Virus record (IMG/VR): IMGVR_UViG_3300009159_000109
Location: 1-45,562 of that record
DNA: 45,562 bases
Source of the DNA: a virus
Reading direction: 5' to 3' (one strand)
In this document: in pieces, positions 15,847 through 25,862 of the stretch
How positions within the stretch are numbered: position 1 is the stretch's first letter
How the letters are laid out: every line of letters starts with the position of its first letter
Position numbers and translations under genes: made by a program
The notes under the pieces: generated by a model
What the model was told of the DNA's origin: nothing
Databases searched by the model: none
The model's input: the letters and a program-made list of their open reading frames with translations, nothing else

Positions 15847-18800
15847 TTACCACCAGGTTATTTTAACATATCCATTTCCACCCGAAGCACCATCTCCAAA
15901 TCTATTTTGTTCTTGAGAATATCCTCCACCACCTCCACCACCTCCACGAGTTCCAGCGCCACCATCTCCTGCCACAGATTGTGTTGTGGATGATGCAGTA
16001 GCAAGAGTTCCCGAAGGTCCAGCAGCAACAAATGAGGACCCATAAATCAATCTTGTAATATTAGTCGTACCAAATCCAGAAGATCTTACAATCCATGCGA
16101 TTGCATCAGTTGAAGATCTGATTGCCCCACCAACACTACCAGCAACATAAATGTTATTAGTATAAGCAAGAGCATTAATCGCGGATGTACCAAATCCTGA
16201 TGTTCTTAACGACCAAGTAATCGTATCCGTTGAAGTACTTAAGATTCCATTGTTTCCAGCAGCAACATAAGCACCGCCTAGACCACCATAGGTAAAGGCA
16301 TTAATCGCTGTTGTAGTAAATGTATTAAATCCAGAAGTTCTTATGGCCCAGTTGATATTATCAGTAGAGATCATAATATTGTATTCATTCAGAATATTTG
16401 TTGCTGATGCTACTGTGTAAAGTCCTTCTGAATCTAAAGCAGTGATTGATGTAGTATTATTTGCAGTTGTTCTAACTGTCCAGGTTATCGTATCTGTGGA
16501 TGCTTGCAATAATCCGCCAGTACCGTAAGAAAGTAAAAGAGTTTGAGTAGAAGTTGCAATAGTCCCACCTCCACCACCGATTACATAAAGGTTATTGCCA
16601 TAAGCACCACAAAAAATTGATGTTGCACCAAACCCAGATGTTCTTAATGCCCAAGTAATACCATCGGTCGATGTTCTTTGTTGTCCATTTGTCGTTGCAA
16701 TATAAAGACCATCATTATAAGTTAATCCATAGGAGTTAATAGCATTTATAAATCCAGTAGTTCTTAATATCCAGTTAATAGTATCGGTTGAAGTTGCAAG
16801 GTATGTTGAGTTGCCTGAAGCAACTATAAATGTATTTGTTGGCAAAGATCCATAAACTGAAGAGAATAATTGAGAACCTGGGGATCCAGAAGTTCTTAAG
16901 GTCCAAGAAATCGTATCTGTAGAAGTTGCGATACCACCAGATCCACCAGTTGTATACAAATAAACTCCATTTCCATATGTAAATGTATAGGCATAAGATG
17001 GAAATATAGCGGTTCTCAATTGCCAATTAATATTATCAGTAGATGCTGCTAAGAAATAATTTGTACTGAAGATTGAGTCATTTCCCCACCCTAAAGTAAA
17101 AGCACCAGCGGAAGAAAATCCACCAGTTGAACCAAAATTTTCAGTTCCTAATGGTGCAGTTCTTGTGGTCCAAGATACAGAATCAGTTGATGCTCTTAAA
17201 AATGCTCCATTACCATAAGAACTTAAAATTGTTTGAGTTGATGTTACCAAAGTACCAGAAGCACCTCCCATTATATAAGTATCAGTTCCATAAGCAAGTG
17301 TATTAATATCAGAAATGCCAAATCCAGAAGTTCTTAAAATCCAAGTAATCGCATCAGTAGAAGTTCGAGTGGTTCCAGATGCACCAGCAGCAACATAAAG
17401 ATTACTATTATAAGCAAGAGTACTAATTGTGGATGCACCAAATCCTGATGTTCTTAAAGTCCAATTAATAGTATCTGTTGAAGTATTTAATATTCCATTG
17501 TTACCACCAGCAACATAAACGATCCCATAACCAAAAGCATTAATCGCCGTCGCACCAAATCCAGAAGTTCTTAAAACCCAGTTAATGTTATCTGTAGAAA
17601 CAATTAAATTACCACTAATATTTCCTGAACTTACACCAGAAGCAAAAGAATAAGAACCACCAGAACCTAATGTAACAATATCTACAATCTGGGAATAAGT
17701 TCTCAAAGACCAAGATATTGAATCTGTAGAAGCACTCAAAAGTGAATAGATAGGATCAACAGAAGAGGCAGTTGATAGAGTGTTTGTTGCGTTAGATGCT
17801 ATTAAAAATAGATTATTCCCAAAAGTAGATGCAAAAATTACTGTAGTACCGAAACCAGAACCTCTTAGAGTCCAAGTAATACCATCTGTAGAAGATGAAT
17901 TAGTTCCAGAAGCGCCACCAGCGCCATAGGTATTATTACCATAAGAAAGTGTATTAATCTGAGAAGTACCAAATCCAGAAGTTCTTAAAGTCCAAGCAAT
18001 TGTATCTGTTGAAGATAATAAGGTTCCAGAAGCACCCCCAACAACATAAAGATTTGATCCATTATAAGCAAGTGTAAGAATATTGGAAGTACCAAACCCA
18101 GAGGTTCTCATAGTCCAAGCAATCGCATCCGTTGATACCGATATTGCACCACCAGCAGTTGCAGCAATGTAAGCATTGCTTCCATAAACAACAGCACTAA
18201 TTGAAGATGTACCAAACCCTGTTGTTCTCAAAGTCCATTGAATAGCATTTGTAGAAGATATTAATCCTGCTATTCCACCAGATCTACCGCCAACATATTT
18301 TTCTGTTGGTGTTACACTATATGCGAGAGTAGAAACCACTCCACCACCAAGAAATCCACCAGTTCTTAAAGTCCAGTTAATTGTATCTGTTGAAGTTCTT
18401 ATCTGTGGCCAAGAATCTCCAACAACATAGATACCGCCACCGAAGACCATCGTTTGCATAATTGATGCTGGGGCCGCGTTTGCAGAAGTTCTTAAAACCC
18501 ATTGAATAGCATTTGTAGAAACTTGAACAGAAGCATTTGTTCCATAACCACCAGCAAGATAGAATCCATTACCAAATGTAAGAGCACCAAGACCCGTTGA
18601 AGTTCCAACAACTGTTCTCTGAGTCCATACTAATGGTTCCCCTCGACTATTAATTAAATATTCACCATTAAAGTAAGTAGAACTAACAATACCAGTTGAT
18701 CCAAATCCTGATGTTCTTAAAGTCCAAGAGATTGTATCTGTTGAAGATATTAATGTTCCAAGAGATTCTCCCATATAGTTTGTTGTTGCTGCAACATAAT

Positions 18801-21800
18801 AACTACTACTTGAAGCAAGAGTAGTAATTGATTGAGTATTAGTGACCGTTGTTCTTAAGATCCAAGTAATTGCATCAGTAGAAGCAGCAAAATATGCTCC
18901 AGTACCAAACGAAGATAAGATTGTTTGAGTTGATGTGACAATCACACCCGCAGCTGCGGCAGCAACATAGTTGGTTCCGTCAGATGCCATTTCAACAAAA
19001 TCTTGTACTGTTCCAGAAGTTCTAGTAATCCAAGTGATTGTATCTGTAGAAGTTGCGATTCTTCCTCCAACAGACGCAGTAACATAAAGATTACTATTAT
19101 ATACTAAACCATATATTCCACTTGTACCAAATCCAGAAGTTCTTAATACCCATTCAATACCATTCGTTGAAGATACTATTGAACCAGAGTTACTAGTGGC
19201 AGTATAAGTACTTGATACATAAACTATATTTGTACAACCTCCACTCATAGGTGATGTTCTTGTTGTCCAAGCAATTCCATCTGTGGATGCTCTTAAAAGT
19301 GGTCCACTACCTCCAACATAATAGTCAGATCCATCATAAATAGCAGATACAATGCTAGATGTTCCAAATCCAGAAGTTCTGATTGTCCAGGCAATAGAAT
19401 TGGTAGAAGAACTTAATCTACCACTTTGCCCAGCAATAATATATTTTTCAGTTTCACTAGACCCATAGGAAATAGATCCAATCCAAGAAGTTCCAAATCC
19501 TGATGTTCTCAAAAACCAAGAAATCGTATCCGTAGAAGTAAGAAGACCTCCAGAAGTTACAGCACCACCAACAATAAAGTAGTTAGTTCCATCATAAGTT
19601 CCAGATTGTGTATCAAAAAATGGTGCTATAACAGGAGATGTTCTTGCGGTCCAGGACACACCATCTGTTGATGCTCTCAAAAATCCAGTGGATGTTACTG
19701 CAGCAACATAAAGACCATTTCCATATATTAATCCTTGTATTGTGGAAGTACCAAATCCTGAAGTTCTTAAAGTCCACATTACTGAGGGTGAATTTCCACC
19801 AACATAATAATTCGTACCTTTGAAACCAGATGCATTAATTGAACCAATAGTTCCAGAAGTTCTTAGAGTCCAAGTAATAGATGTAGAACTTCCTCCAATT
19901 AAATATTCACCATTAAAATATGAATAAAAATTGATTCCACTGGATCCAAATCCAGAACTTCTTAATGACCAAGATACTCCATCTGTTGATGTAGAGATAA
20001 GACCACCAGCAATTCCATTAGATCCTCCAATCAAAAACGAAGTTCCACCATAAATTGCATGAAAAATAGTAGGACTTGCCCCAAATCCAGAAGTTCTTAA
20101 AGTCCAAGTAACTAATGTTGATGCAGCACCACCAATCAGAAACTCATTATTAGAATAAGTAACTGCACTAATCGTAGTTGTTCCAAATCCAGTGGTTCGT
20201 GCGATCCAGGTGATATTATCTGTAGAAGCAATCAAAGCAGTCTGAGAAATATAGTTTGTTCCCGCCGCAACATAGTAACTATTACTTGTAGATAATAATG
20301 TGATTGTTTGAATATTGGAGTTAGTTCTTAAAGTCCAAGATACTCCATCAGTCGAAGCAGTTAGTAATCCACCATTTCCAAGAGAACTTAAAGTACTTTG
20401 TGTCGAAACTGCTAAAGTTCCTATATTACCACTAGCAATATAAGTGTTGTTATTATAAAAAATACTTAACATATTACTATTTAAGTTTGAAGTTCTCAAA
20501 ATCCAAGTAATACCATCAGTTGAAGTTGTATTGGTTGGTCCTGCTCCGCCAGCAGTAAAAATACCACCATTATAAGCGATGGTATAGATTATATTAGAAC
20601 CAAATCCAGCAGTTCTTAAAGTCCAAGAAATGGTATCGGTGGATGTTGAAAGATATCCAGATGTTCCACCACCAACATAAAGATTAGATCCATTATAAGC
20701 AAATGTATAGATGTTTTGCGTCGTTCCAGATGTTCTCAATATCCAAACAGTCGCATTAGTGGATACGAGAATCTGTGCTGGAGAAGAACTTGGTGAAACA
20801 ACATAAGGATTTGAAGCGCCAGTTGCATAGGTAAATGCAGCAGAATAACTCGTTACCGCTGTTGGTAAAGTTGCACTTTGAGTCCAAATAATAGAATCCG
20901 TAGAGTTAATAAAGATTGGTGGATTTGTGTTTGAACTCAAAATAGAAAATCTACCATCCACATAAAGCATACTTGAATATTGTGCCGCAGTAAATCCAGC
21001 AGTTCTTACCGTCCAGGTAATCGCATCAGTTGAAGCAGTGATCCACTGACCATTGCCACAAGCAACATATCTTCCAACACCATAAGCAACAGATCCAATC
21101 GCTGTTGTACCAAATCCAGAGGTTCTTAAAGTCCAAGTGATAGCATCTGTCGAAGACGCAAGAACTCCAGATTGAGCACAATAAAGATAAAGTGATGATC
21201 CATCATAAGTAATCGGATATCCACCAGTGGTAAATCCACCAGGACCAATATTGGCAGATACTTGACCAGAAGTTCTTAAGACCCAGGTAATAGTTGGTGT
21301 AAATCCTCCAGCAACATGGAAACTATTACCATATGTAAGCGCAGCAATCGCGGTTGTACCGAATCCAGAAGTTCTTAAATACCAACTATTGATTCCAGTC
21401 GAAAGTGCTCCTCCACCTCCACCACCAGATCCAATGTTTCCAGTATAAGATCCAGGAATACCATCAATGCCATTACCACCAGAAGCACTTCCTGCAGTAT
21501 TATATGCATTTCTATAATAATATGTTAGAGAGTTTCCACCCGCTCTTGTATTAAATGCACCACCACCGCCACCAGTAACTTGATATGTATTTGATTGAAT
21601 TGCATTGTTTACACTTGCCCATGATGTTAATCCAGCACCACCAGCAAGACCAGCAGTAGTATAAAGTGGGTTTAAAGTCACTGCGGCTGCGGCACCTGCA
21701 GTTCCTGCAGTTACATCGGATGAAGATGCTCCAGTTCCTCCAGAAGATGTTAAGGTATAAGTAGCGGTTCCTGTTGGAGATTTTCCAGTCCAAGTTAGGG

Positions 21801-24800
21801 TTGTATTTCCACCAGATGTGGGTGTAATTAATAATCCCGATCCCCCAGCAAGAAAAACAGTTCCATAAGTAAGACCATAAAGTGAAGTTAATGCACTATT
21901 TGTTCTTAAAGTCCAAGTAATCGCATCAGTTGATGTTACAGTAGTACCACCATACTGATTGACAAAAATTCCAGAATTATAAATTACTCGATAAGATCCA
22001 ATAGCATTTGGAGTAGTTCTAATTGTCCATCTAATTGTATCTGTGGAACTTGCAAGTTTATTAAATCCCGCTGCAATATGAATTCCATTACCATATGCCA
22101 AATTGTTAAGTTGCTCTGCACCAATTCCAGATGTTCTTGCAGTCCAACGAATAGCATCAGTTGATACAAAAATATTACCATTAAGATCCCCAACAATATA
22201 TGGAGTTGATTCCGAAGATACATAATTTGATGAAAGTATTGAACTTGATCCACCACAAGTTCTAATTGTCCAAGTAATAGCATCGGGACTTGTGATTATT
22301 GCCCCATTAACACCAGTCATAACATAAGTTCCACTTGGTGCAGTACCATACATTAAAGAATATTGGGTAGAGTTTGGAATTCCACTAACTCTTATAGTCC
22401 AAACAATCGCATCAGTGGATGTCCCATAATAACTTGGAAATATTCCAACATCAGTTCCAAAAACATATAATGATCCCGAATAAATCAAAAGTGGGCCACC
22501 CCCTAAACTTCGTCCAATTCGAGTTGTTCCAAATCCAGATGTTCTCAAAATCCAAGTATTTGTATCAACAGATGTTGCAATTGTTCCAGAATCTCCAACT
22601 GCAACATAAAGAGAATTTCCATATACAAGATGATTAATTGTAGTTGCTCCAAAAGCACTGTTTGTTCTGGTCCAAATAATCCCATCAGTACTACTAATCA
22701 TTGTTTTAATATTACCACCAGTTCCTCCAGTACCTGGAGTTACTGTGATTGTGGGCGCATCTCCAAATTCTAGACGACGAATCAACCAAGAGTTATAAGC
22801 ACCACCACCTCCTCCACCACCAGATCCAACAGTTCCAGTTGCTTTTCCTGCTGCTCCGCCTCCACCAGCACCGATTGCTTCAATATAAATCTGAGATGCT
22901 GTTGGAGGAATATAAAAAGTTTGTGCTCCTGATGCAGTAAACTCCTGATATCCTCGATATATTGGAGAACCGATTGTACTAGATGTAGAGTTAATCGTTT
23001 GCCACTGTTTTGCAGTTATATTGGAAACCGCAAGAGTTCCAGATACACCACCAGCAACAATCGAAGAACCATAAACAGAAGTTGTGATTGAAGTAGATCC
23101 AAATCCACTAACTCTCGAAATCCAAGAGATTCCATCTGTAGATATTGCTAGTGTTCCCGCAGAACCAAAGGCAACAAATTGGGTTCCACCATAAAATAAA
23201 CTATTAATCGCCGTCGTACCAAATCCAGTTGTTCTTAAAGTCCAAGAGATTGTATCTGTAGAAGTTCTTAAGAGACCAGCATTGCCAGCAATAGTATAAG
23301 TATTATTACCATAACCAAAAGCATTAATCGCCGTCGCACCAAATCCAGAAGTTCTTAAAACCCAGTTAATGTTATCTGTAGAAACATTTAAAAATCCAAC
23401 TTCACCCATATAGTTGGTTCCATGAGCAAAAGCATAAGAACCACCAGAACCTAGTGCAGTGATTGCTAGTGTATTAACTGCAGTTGTTCTAGAAGTCCAA
23501 GAAACTCCATCAGTTGATGCCCGTAAAAGTGCTCCAGTTCCAAATGAAGATAAGATTGTTTGATTGGAAGTTTGTATGTCTCCAGTATTAGTACCAAAGA
23601 CATAGATATCATTTCCAACTCCAATCGTCGATATTGCAGTTGTACCAAATCCAGAAGTTCTTAAGACCCAAGTAATCGTATCAGTCGATGTTACAGTACT
23701 TCCATTTTGACCAGCACCTACATAGACTCCATTATTATAAGTAAGTTGTAATAGTGATGTAGATCCGAGTCCAGAAGTTCTTAAGACCCAATGAATCGCA
23801 TTCGTTGAAACGGTTATATATGTTGCACCACATCCAAGATATAGATTATTTGCATAGATTAATCCAACTAATGAGTTACCAGCACCAATCGCAGTAGTTC
23901 GAATCACCCAAGCAATCGAATCTGTGGAAGATGATGTGAATGATGGTACAGATGCAACATATTTTTCAGTTGCATTTTGCCCATATGCCAAAGCATTAAT
24001 GGTACTTGTACCAAATCCTGTTGTTCTTAAGGTCCAAGAAATAGTATCTGTCGAAGATATAATAGTACCAGATGATCCTCCAGTAACATAAAGACTTCCA
24101 CTATATACGAATGTTGGTCCACTATTACCAACACTGTTTCCCAGAGTGGCAGTTGTTCCAACGGTTCTCGCTGTCCAGTTAATACTATCAGTCGAAACAA
24201 GAACATTACCTTGATTCAAATAGTTATTTGATGTTGCAAGATAATATCCACCACCAGATGTTAAGGCAGTAATACCTTGAGTGTTGAGTCCTGCAGTTCT
24301 TAATGCCCAAGAAATAGTATCGGTTGAAGCCCTTAAAATTGCACCATTACCAATCGATCCCAAAATACTTGTCGTTGATGTTGAAATTGTAGGTACTGAA
24401 AATCCAGGTCCTGCCACCACAAAAGTATTATTACCATAAGTGGAGGTATATATTGTAGATGTACCAAATCCAGAAGTTCGTGCAATCCAAGTAATCGCAT
24501 CAGTTGATGTTGCAGTATTTCCACCAGCACCACTCGCATTAAAAATTCCATTACCATAGGTCAATGCATACACATTGGCACCCATTGTACCTACAGTTCT
24601 TAAAACCCAACTAATACAATCCGTAGATGATGCAATATTAAACCCACCGATAACATATAAAGAATTTCCATAAGTGGAAGTAAAAATTGCATTAGCAGGA
24701 AATCCAGTGGTTCTTAAAACCCAGTTAATTCCATCAGTGGAAGATGAAAATGATCTAGCAACATTAGTAGTTACGCCATATGTATTGATTGGGGTATTCC

Positions 24801-25833
24801 CATAAACAATTGAATATATGCTAACAAATCCCAATCCAGTTGATCTTGCAAACCAACTAATTGAATCAGTAGAAGTTGAGAAATAACCTCCACTACCACC
24901 CACAAGATAAACTCCATTTCCATAATTAATGAGAGGTCCAACATCAATAGCATTTGAATAATCTAAAGTAGTTCCAGAAGTTCTCTTAGTCCAAAAAATA
25001 CCATCTGTCGAAACTGTTATGGATCCAGCAAGACCAGTAGCAACATATAAATTATTACCATATCCAACATTATGAAGAGCAGTTGTACCATATCCCGTAG
25101 TTCTCGAAACCCAATTGACTGCATCGGTTGAAGTTAATAATACTGCTCCCGTTCCTCCTGCAAGATAAAGATTGTTTCCATATCCTAAAGAGTATGGAGT
25201 AAATACTGTACCAAAAGTTCTTTGAGTCCAGGTTGTATAATCAGCATACCCACCAGCAAGATAGATTCCATTATTATATGCGATACTATAAATCGCTGTT
25301 GTACCAAATCCTGAAGTTCTTAAAGTCCAAGAAACGGTTTCTGCTCTACCAGCAATCAAATATTCATTGTTAAAATATATTGATTTTGCAATATTAGTTG
25401 TACCAAATCCTGATGTTCTTAAAGACCAGGAAACAGAATCAGTTGAAGAAGTTAAGGTTCCAGAAACTCCAGAAGCAACATAATTTGTTCCTGAAGATGC
25501 TAAGTTATTGATCGCGGAAGTACCGAATCCTGATGTTCTTAAGGACCAGGAAACAGTATCGGTTGAAGTTGTTAATGTTCCAGAATCTCCACCATTAACA
25601 TAAACAGTTCCATAAGTCGCAGCATTAATATTAGTAGTACCAAATCCAGAAGTTCTAAGTGTCCAGTAAAATGCTCCAGGATAAACACTTAAAAACTTAC
25701 CACCATTTCCAGATACAGATGGATATATTGGAGTACCAGTTAATACAGCATCTGCATAAGTCTTATTTGCCGCATCTGTTGTATTAACTACTGTACTAAT
25801 ACCAGTAATATTATTGCTGCCTAATATTGCCAT
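15847..25833 (-). CDS. Giant 3328-aa repeat adhesin / tail-fibre protein
   Basis: The N-terminus (MAILGSNNITGI, then DAANKTYAD) is a phage fibre type. Three arrays of an approximately 40-residue unit follow, residues about 33-960, 1042-1334 and 1478-3283. Each unit has an Asp-box-like STD[GTA]I[ST]W, then LRTSGFGT, a hydrophobic segment and YGNNxYVAGGxSGTL. The arrays split a glycine-rich domain (960-1041, 1334-1478, 3283-3328) that ends GYVKITWW. The repeat is one residue shorter than a canonical Asp box and probably forms beta-propeller or solenoid blades. The likely role is host recognition at a fibre tip. No signal peptide and no catalytic motif. A late-promoter core precedes it, and two neighbours share its plan. 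Assembly collapse in repeats cannot be excluded, but the frame is intact for 10 kb. Confidence 0.88.
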   Translation of the reverse strand: MAILGSNNITGISTVVNTTDAANKTYADAVLTGTPIYPSVSGNGGKFLSVYPGAFYWTLRTSGFGTTNINAATYGTVYVNGGDSGTLTTSTDTVSWSLRTSGFGTSAINNLASSGTNYVASGVSGTLTSSTDSVSWSLRTSGFGTTNIAKSIYFNNEYLIAGRAETVSWTLRTSGFGTTAIYSIAYNNGIYLAGGYADYTTWTQRTFGTVFTPYSLGYGNNLYLAGGTGAVLLTSTDAVNWVSRTTGYGTTALHNVGYGNNLYVATGLAGSITVSTDGIFWTKRTSGTTLDYSNAIDVGPLINYGNGVYLVGGSGGYFSTSTDSISWFARSTGLGFVSIYSIVYGNTPINTYGVTTNVARSFSSSTDGINWVLRTTGFPANAIFTSTYGNSLYVIGGFNIASSTDCISWVLRTVGTMGANVYALTYGNGIFNASGAGGNTATSTDAITWIARTSGFGTSTIYTSTYGNNTFVVAGPGFSVPTISTSTTSILGSIGNGAILRASTDTISWALRTAGLNTQGITALTSGGGYYLATSNNYLNQGNVLVSTDSINWTARTVGTTATLGNSVGNSGPTFVYSGSLYVTGGSSGTIISSTDTISWTLRTTGFGTSTINALAYGQNATEKYVASVPSFTSSSTDSIAWVIRTTAIGAGNSLVGLIYANNLYLGCGATYITVSTNAIHWVLRTSGLGSTSLLQLTYNNGVYVGAGQNGSTVTSTDTITWVLRTSGFGTTAISTIGVGNDIYVFGTNTGDIQTSNQTILSSFGTGALLRASTDGVSWTSRTTAVNTLAITALGSGGSYAFAHGTNYMGEVGFLNVSTDNINWVLRTSGFGATAINAFGYGNNTYTIAGNAGLLRTSTDTISWTLRTTGFGTTAINSLFYGGTQFVAFGSAGTLAISTDGISWISRVSGFGSTSITTSVYGSSIVAGGVSGTLAVSNITAKQWQTINSTSSTIGSPIYRGYQEFTASGAQTFYIPPTASQIYIEAIGAGGGGAAGKATGTVGSGGGGGGGAYNSWLIRRLEFGDAPTITVTPGTGGTGGNIKTMISSTDGIIWTRTNSAFGATTINHLVYGNSLYVAVGDSGTIATSVDTNTWILRTSGFGTTRIGRSLGGGPLLIYSGSLYVFGTDVGIFPSYYGTSTDAIVWTIRVSGIPNSTQYSLMYGTAPSGTYVMTGVNGAIITSPDAITWTIRTCGGSSSILSSNYVSSESTPYIVGDLNGNIFVSTDAIRWTARTSGIGAEQLNNLAYGNGIHIAAGFNKLASSTDTIRWTIRTTPNAIGSYRVIYNSGIFVNQYGGTTVTSTDAITWTLRTNSALTSLYGLTYGTVFLAGGSGLLITPTSGGNTTLTWTGKSPTGTATYTLTSSGGTGASSSDVTAGTAGAAAAVTLNPLYTTAGLAGGAGLTSWASVNNAIQSNTYQVTGGGGGAFNTRAGGNSLTYYYRNAYNTAGSASGGNGIDGIPGSYTGNIGSGGGGGGALSTGINSWYLRTSGFGTTAIAALTYGNSFHVAGGFTPTITWVLRTSGQVSANIGPGGFTTGGYPITYDGSSLYLYCAQSGVLASSTDAITWTLRTSGFGTTAIGSVAYGVGRYVACGNGQWITASTDAITWTVRTAGFTAAQYSSMLYVDGRFSILSSNTNPPIFINSTDSIIWTQSATLPTAVTSYSAAFTYATGASNPYVVSPSSSPAQILVSTNATVWILRTSGTTQNIYTFAYNGSNLYVGGGTSGYLSTSTDTISWTLRTAGFGSNIIYTIAYNGGIFTAGGAGPTNTTSTDGITWILRTSNLNSNMLSIFYNNNTYIASGNIGTLAVSTQSTLSSLGNGGLLTASTDGVSWTLRTNSNIQTITLLSTSNSYYVAAGTNYISQTALIASTDNITWIARTTGFGTTTISAVTYSNNEFLIGGAASTLVTWTLRTSGFGASPTIFHAIYGGTSFLIGGSNGIAGGLISTSTDGVSWSLRSSGFGSSGINFYSYFNGEYLIGGSSTSITWTLRTSGTIGSINASGFKGTNYYVGGNSPSVMWTLRTSGFGTSTIQGLIYGNGLYVAAVTSTGFLRASTDGVSWTARTSPVIAPFFDTQSGTYDGTNYFIVGGAVTSGGLLTSTDTISWFLRTSGFGTSWIGSISYGSSETEKYIIAGQSGRLSSSTNSIAWTIRTSGFGTSSIVSAIYDGSDYYVGGSGPLLRASTDGIAWTTRTSPMSGGCTNIVYVSSTYTATSNSGSIVSSTNGIEWVLRTSGFGTSGIYGLVYNSNLYVTASVGGRIATSTDTITWITRTSGTVQDFVEMASDGTNYVAAAAAGVIVTSTQTILSSFGTGAYFAASTDAITWILRTTVTNTQSITTLASSSSYYVAATTNYMGESLGTLISSTDTISWTLRTSGFGSTGIVSSTYFNGEYLINSRGEPLVWTQRTVVGTSTGLGALTFGNGFYLAGGYGTNASVQVSTNAIQWVLRTSANAAPASIMQTMVFGGGIYVVGDSWPQIRTSTDTINWTLRTGGFLGGGVVSTLAYSVTPTEKYVGGRSGGIAGLISSTNAIQWTLRTTGFGTSSISAVVYGSNAYIAATAGGAISVSTDAIAWTMRTSGFGTSNILTLAYNGSNLYVVGGASGTLLSSTDTIAWTLRTSGFGTSQINTLSYGNNTYGAGGASGTNSSSTDGITWTLRGSGFGTTVIFASTFGNNLFLIASNATNTLSTASSVDPIYSLLSASTDSISWSLRTYSQIVDIVTLGSGGSYSFASGVSSGNISGNLIVSTDNINWVLRTSGFGATAINAFGYGIVYVAGGNNGILNTSTDTINWTLRTSGFGASTISTLAYNSNLYVAAGASGTTRTSTDAITWILRTSGFGISDINTLAYGTDTYIMGGASGTLVTSTQTILSSYGNGAFLRASTDSVSWTTRTAPLGTENFGSTGGFSSAGAFTLGWGNDSIFSTNYFLAASTDNINWQLRTAIFPSYAYTFTYGNGVYLYTTGGSGGIATSTDTISWTLRTSGSPGSQLFSSVYGSLPTNTFIVASGNSTYLATSTDTINWILRTTGFINAINSYGLTYNDGLYIATTNGQQRTSTDGITWALRTSGFGATSIFCGAYGNNLYVIGGGGGTIATSTQTLLLSYGTGGLLQASTDTITWTVRTTANNTTSITALDSEGLYTVASATNILNEYNIMISTDNINWAIRTSGFNTFTTTAINAFTYGGLGGAYVAAGNNGILSTSTDTITWSLRTSGFGTSAINALAYTNNIYVAGSVGGAIRSSTDAIAWIVRSSGFGTTNITRLIYGSSFVAAGPSGTLATASSTTQSVAGDGGAGTRGGGGGGGGYSQEQNRFGDGASGGNGYVKITWW
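15985..21400 (-). repeat. Asp-box-like repeat array 3 of the 3328-aa protein
   Basis: About 5.4 kb of degenerate tandem units, roughly 110-135 bases each, coding STDxIxW-LRTSGFGT blades. Bounds are set where blade motifs give way to glycine-rich sequence (SVAGDGGAG at the low end, GGGALSTGINSW at the high end). Identity between units varies; the LRTSGFG part is the best conserved. Confidence 0.8.
17525..17602. repeat. 78-bp perfect direct repeat, copy 1
   Basis: Identical base by base to 23309-23386; the copies differ at the first base on each side. It codes the AINAFGYG-type end of one blade and the STDNINWVLRTSGFGA part around it. Perfect identity over 78 bases among otherwise degenerate units points to recent gene conversion or duplication. 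Confidence 0.85.
21830..22710 (-). repeat. Asp-box-like repeat array 2 of the 3328-aa protein
   Basis: A shorter array lying between GTGGTGGNIKTM and SGGNTTLTWTGK of the glycine-rich domain. Its blades are of the same type as in the other arrays; several are more diverged (TRTNSAFGATT at its start). Confidence 0.75.
22960..25734 (-). repeat. Asp-box-like repeat array 1 of the 3328-aa protein
   Basis: The N-terminal array, starting with FYWTLRTSGFGTTNI soon after the short fibre-type N-terminus and ending with LAVSNITAKQWQT before the YQEFTASG strand of the glycine-rich domain. Confidence 0.78.
23309..23386. repeat. 78-bp perfect direct repeat, copy 2
   Basis: Second copy of the repeat at 17525-17602, about 5.8 kb away in the same gene and same orientation. 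It lies in array 1 while the other copy is in array 3, so the exchange crossed the glycine-rich domain. Confidence 0.85.
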
Positions 25834-25854
25834 TTATTCAACATTAATATAAGT

Positions 25855-25862
25855 TATTTATT
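25855..25862 (-). promoter_or_regulatory. Late-promoter core before the 3328-aa gene
   Basis: Minus strand AATAAATA, seven of eight to the T4 late core TATAAATA, overlapping the stop of the upstream adhesin gene and ending 21 bases before the ATG at 25833. The same element at the same distance precedes other fibre genes. Confidence 0.55.
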
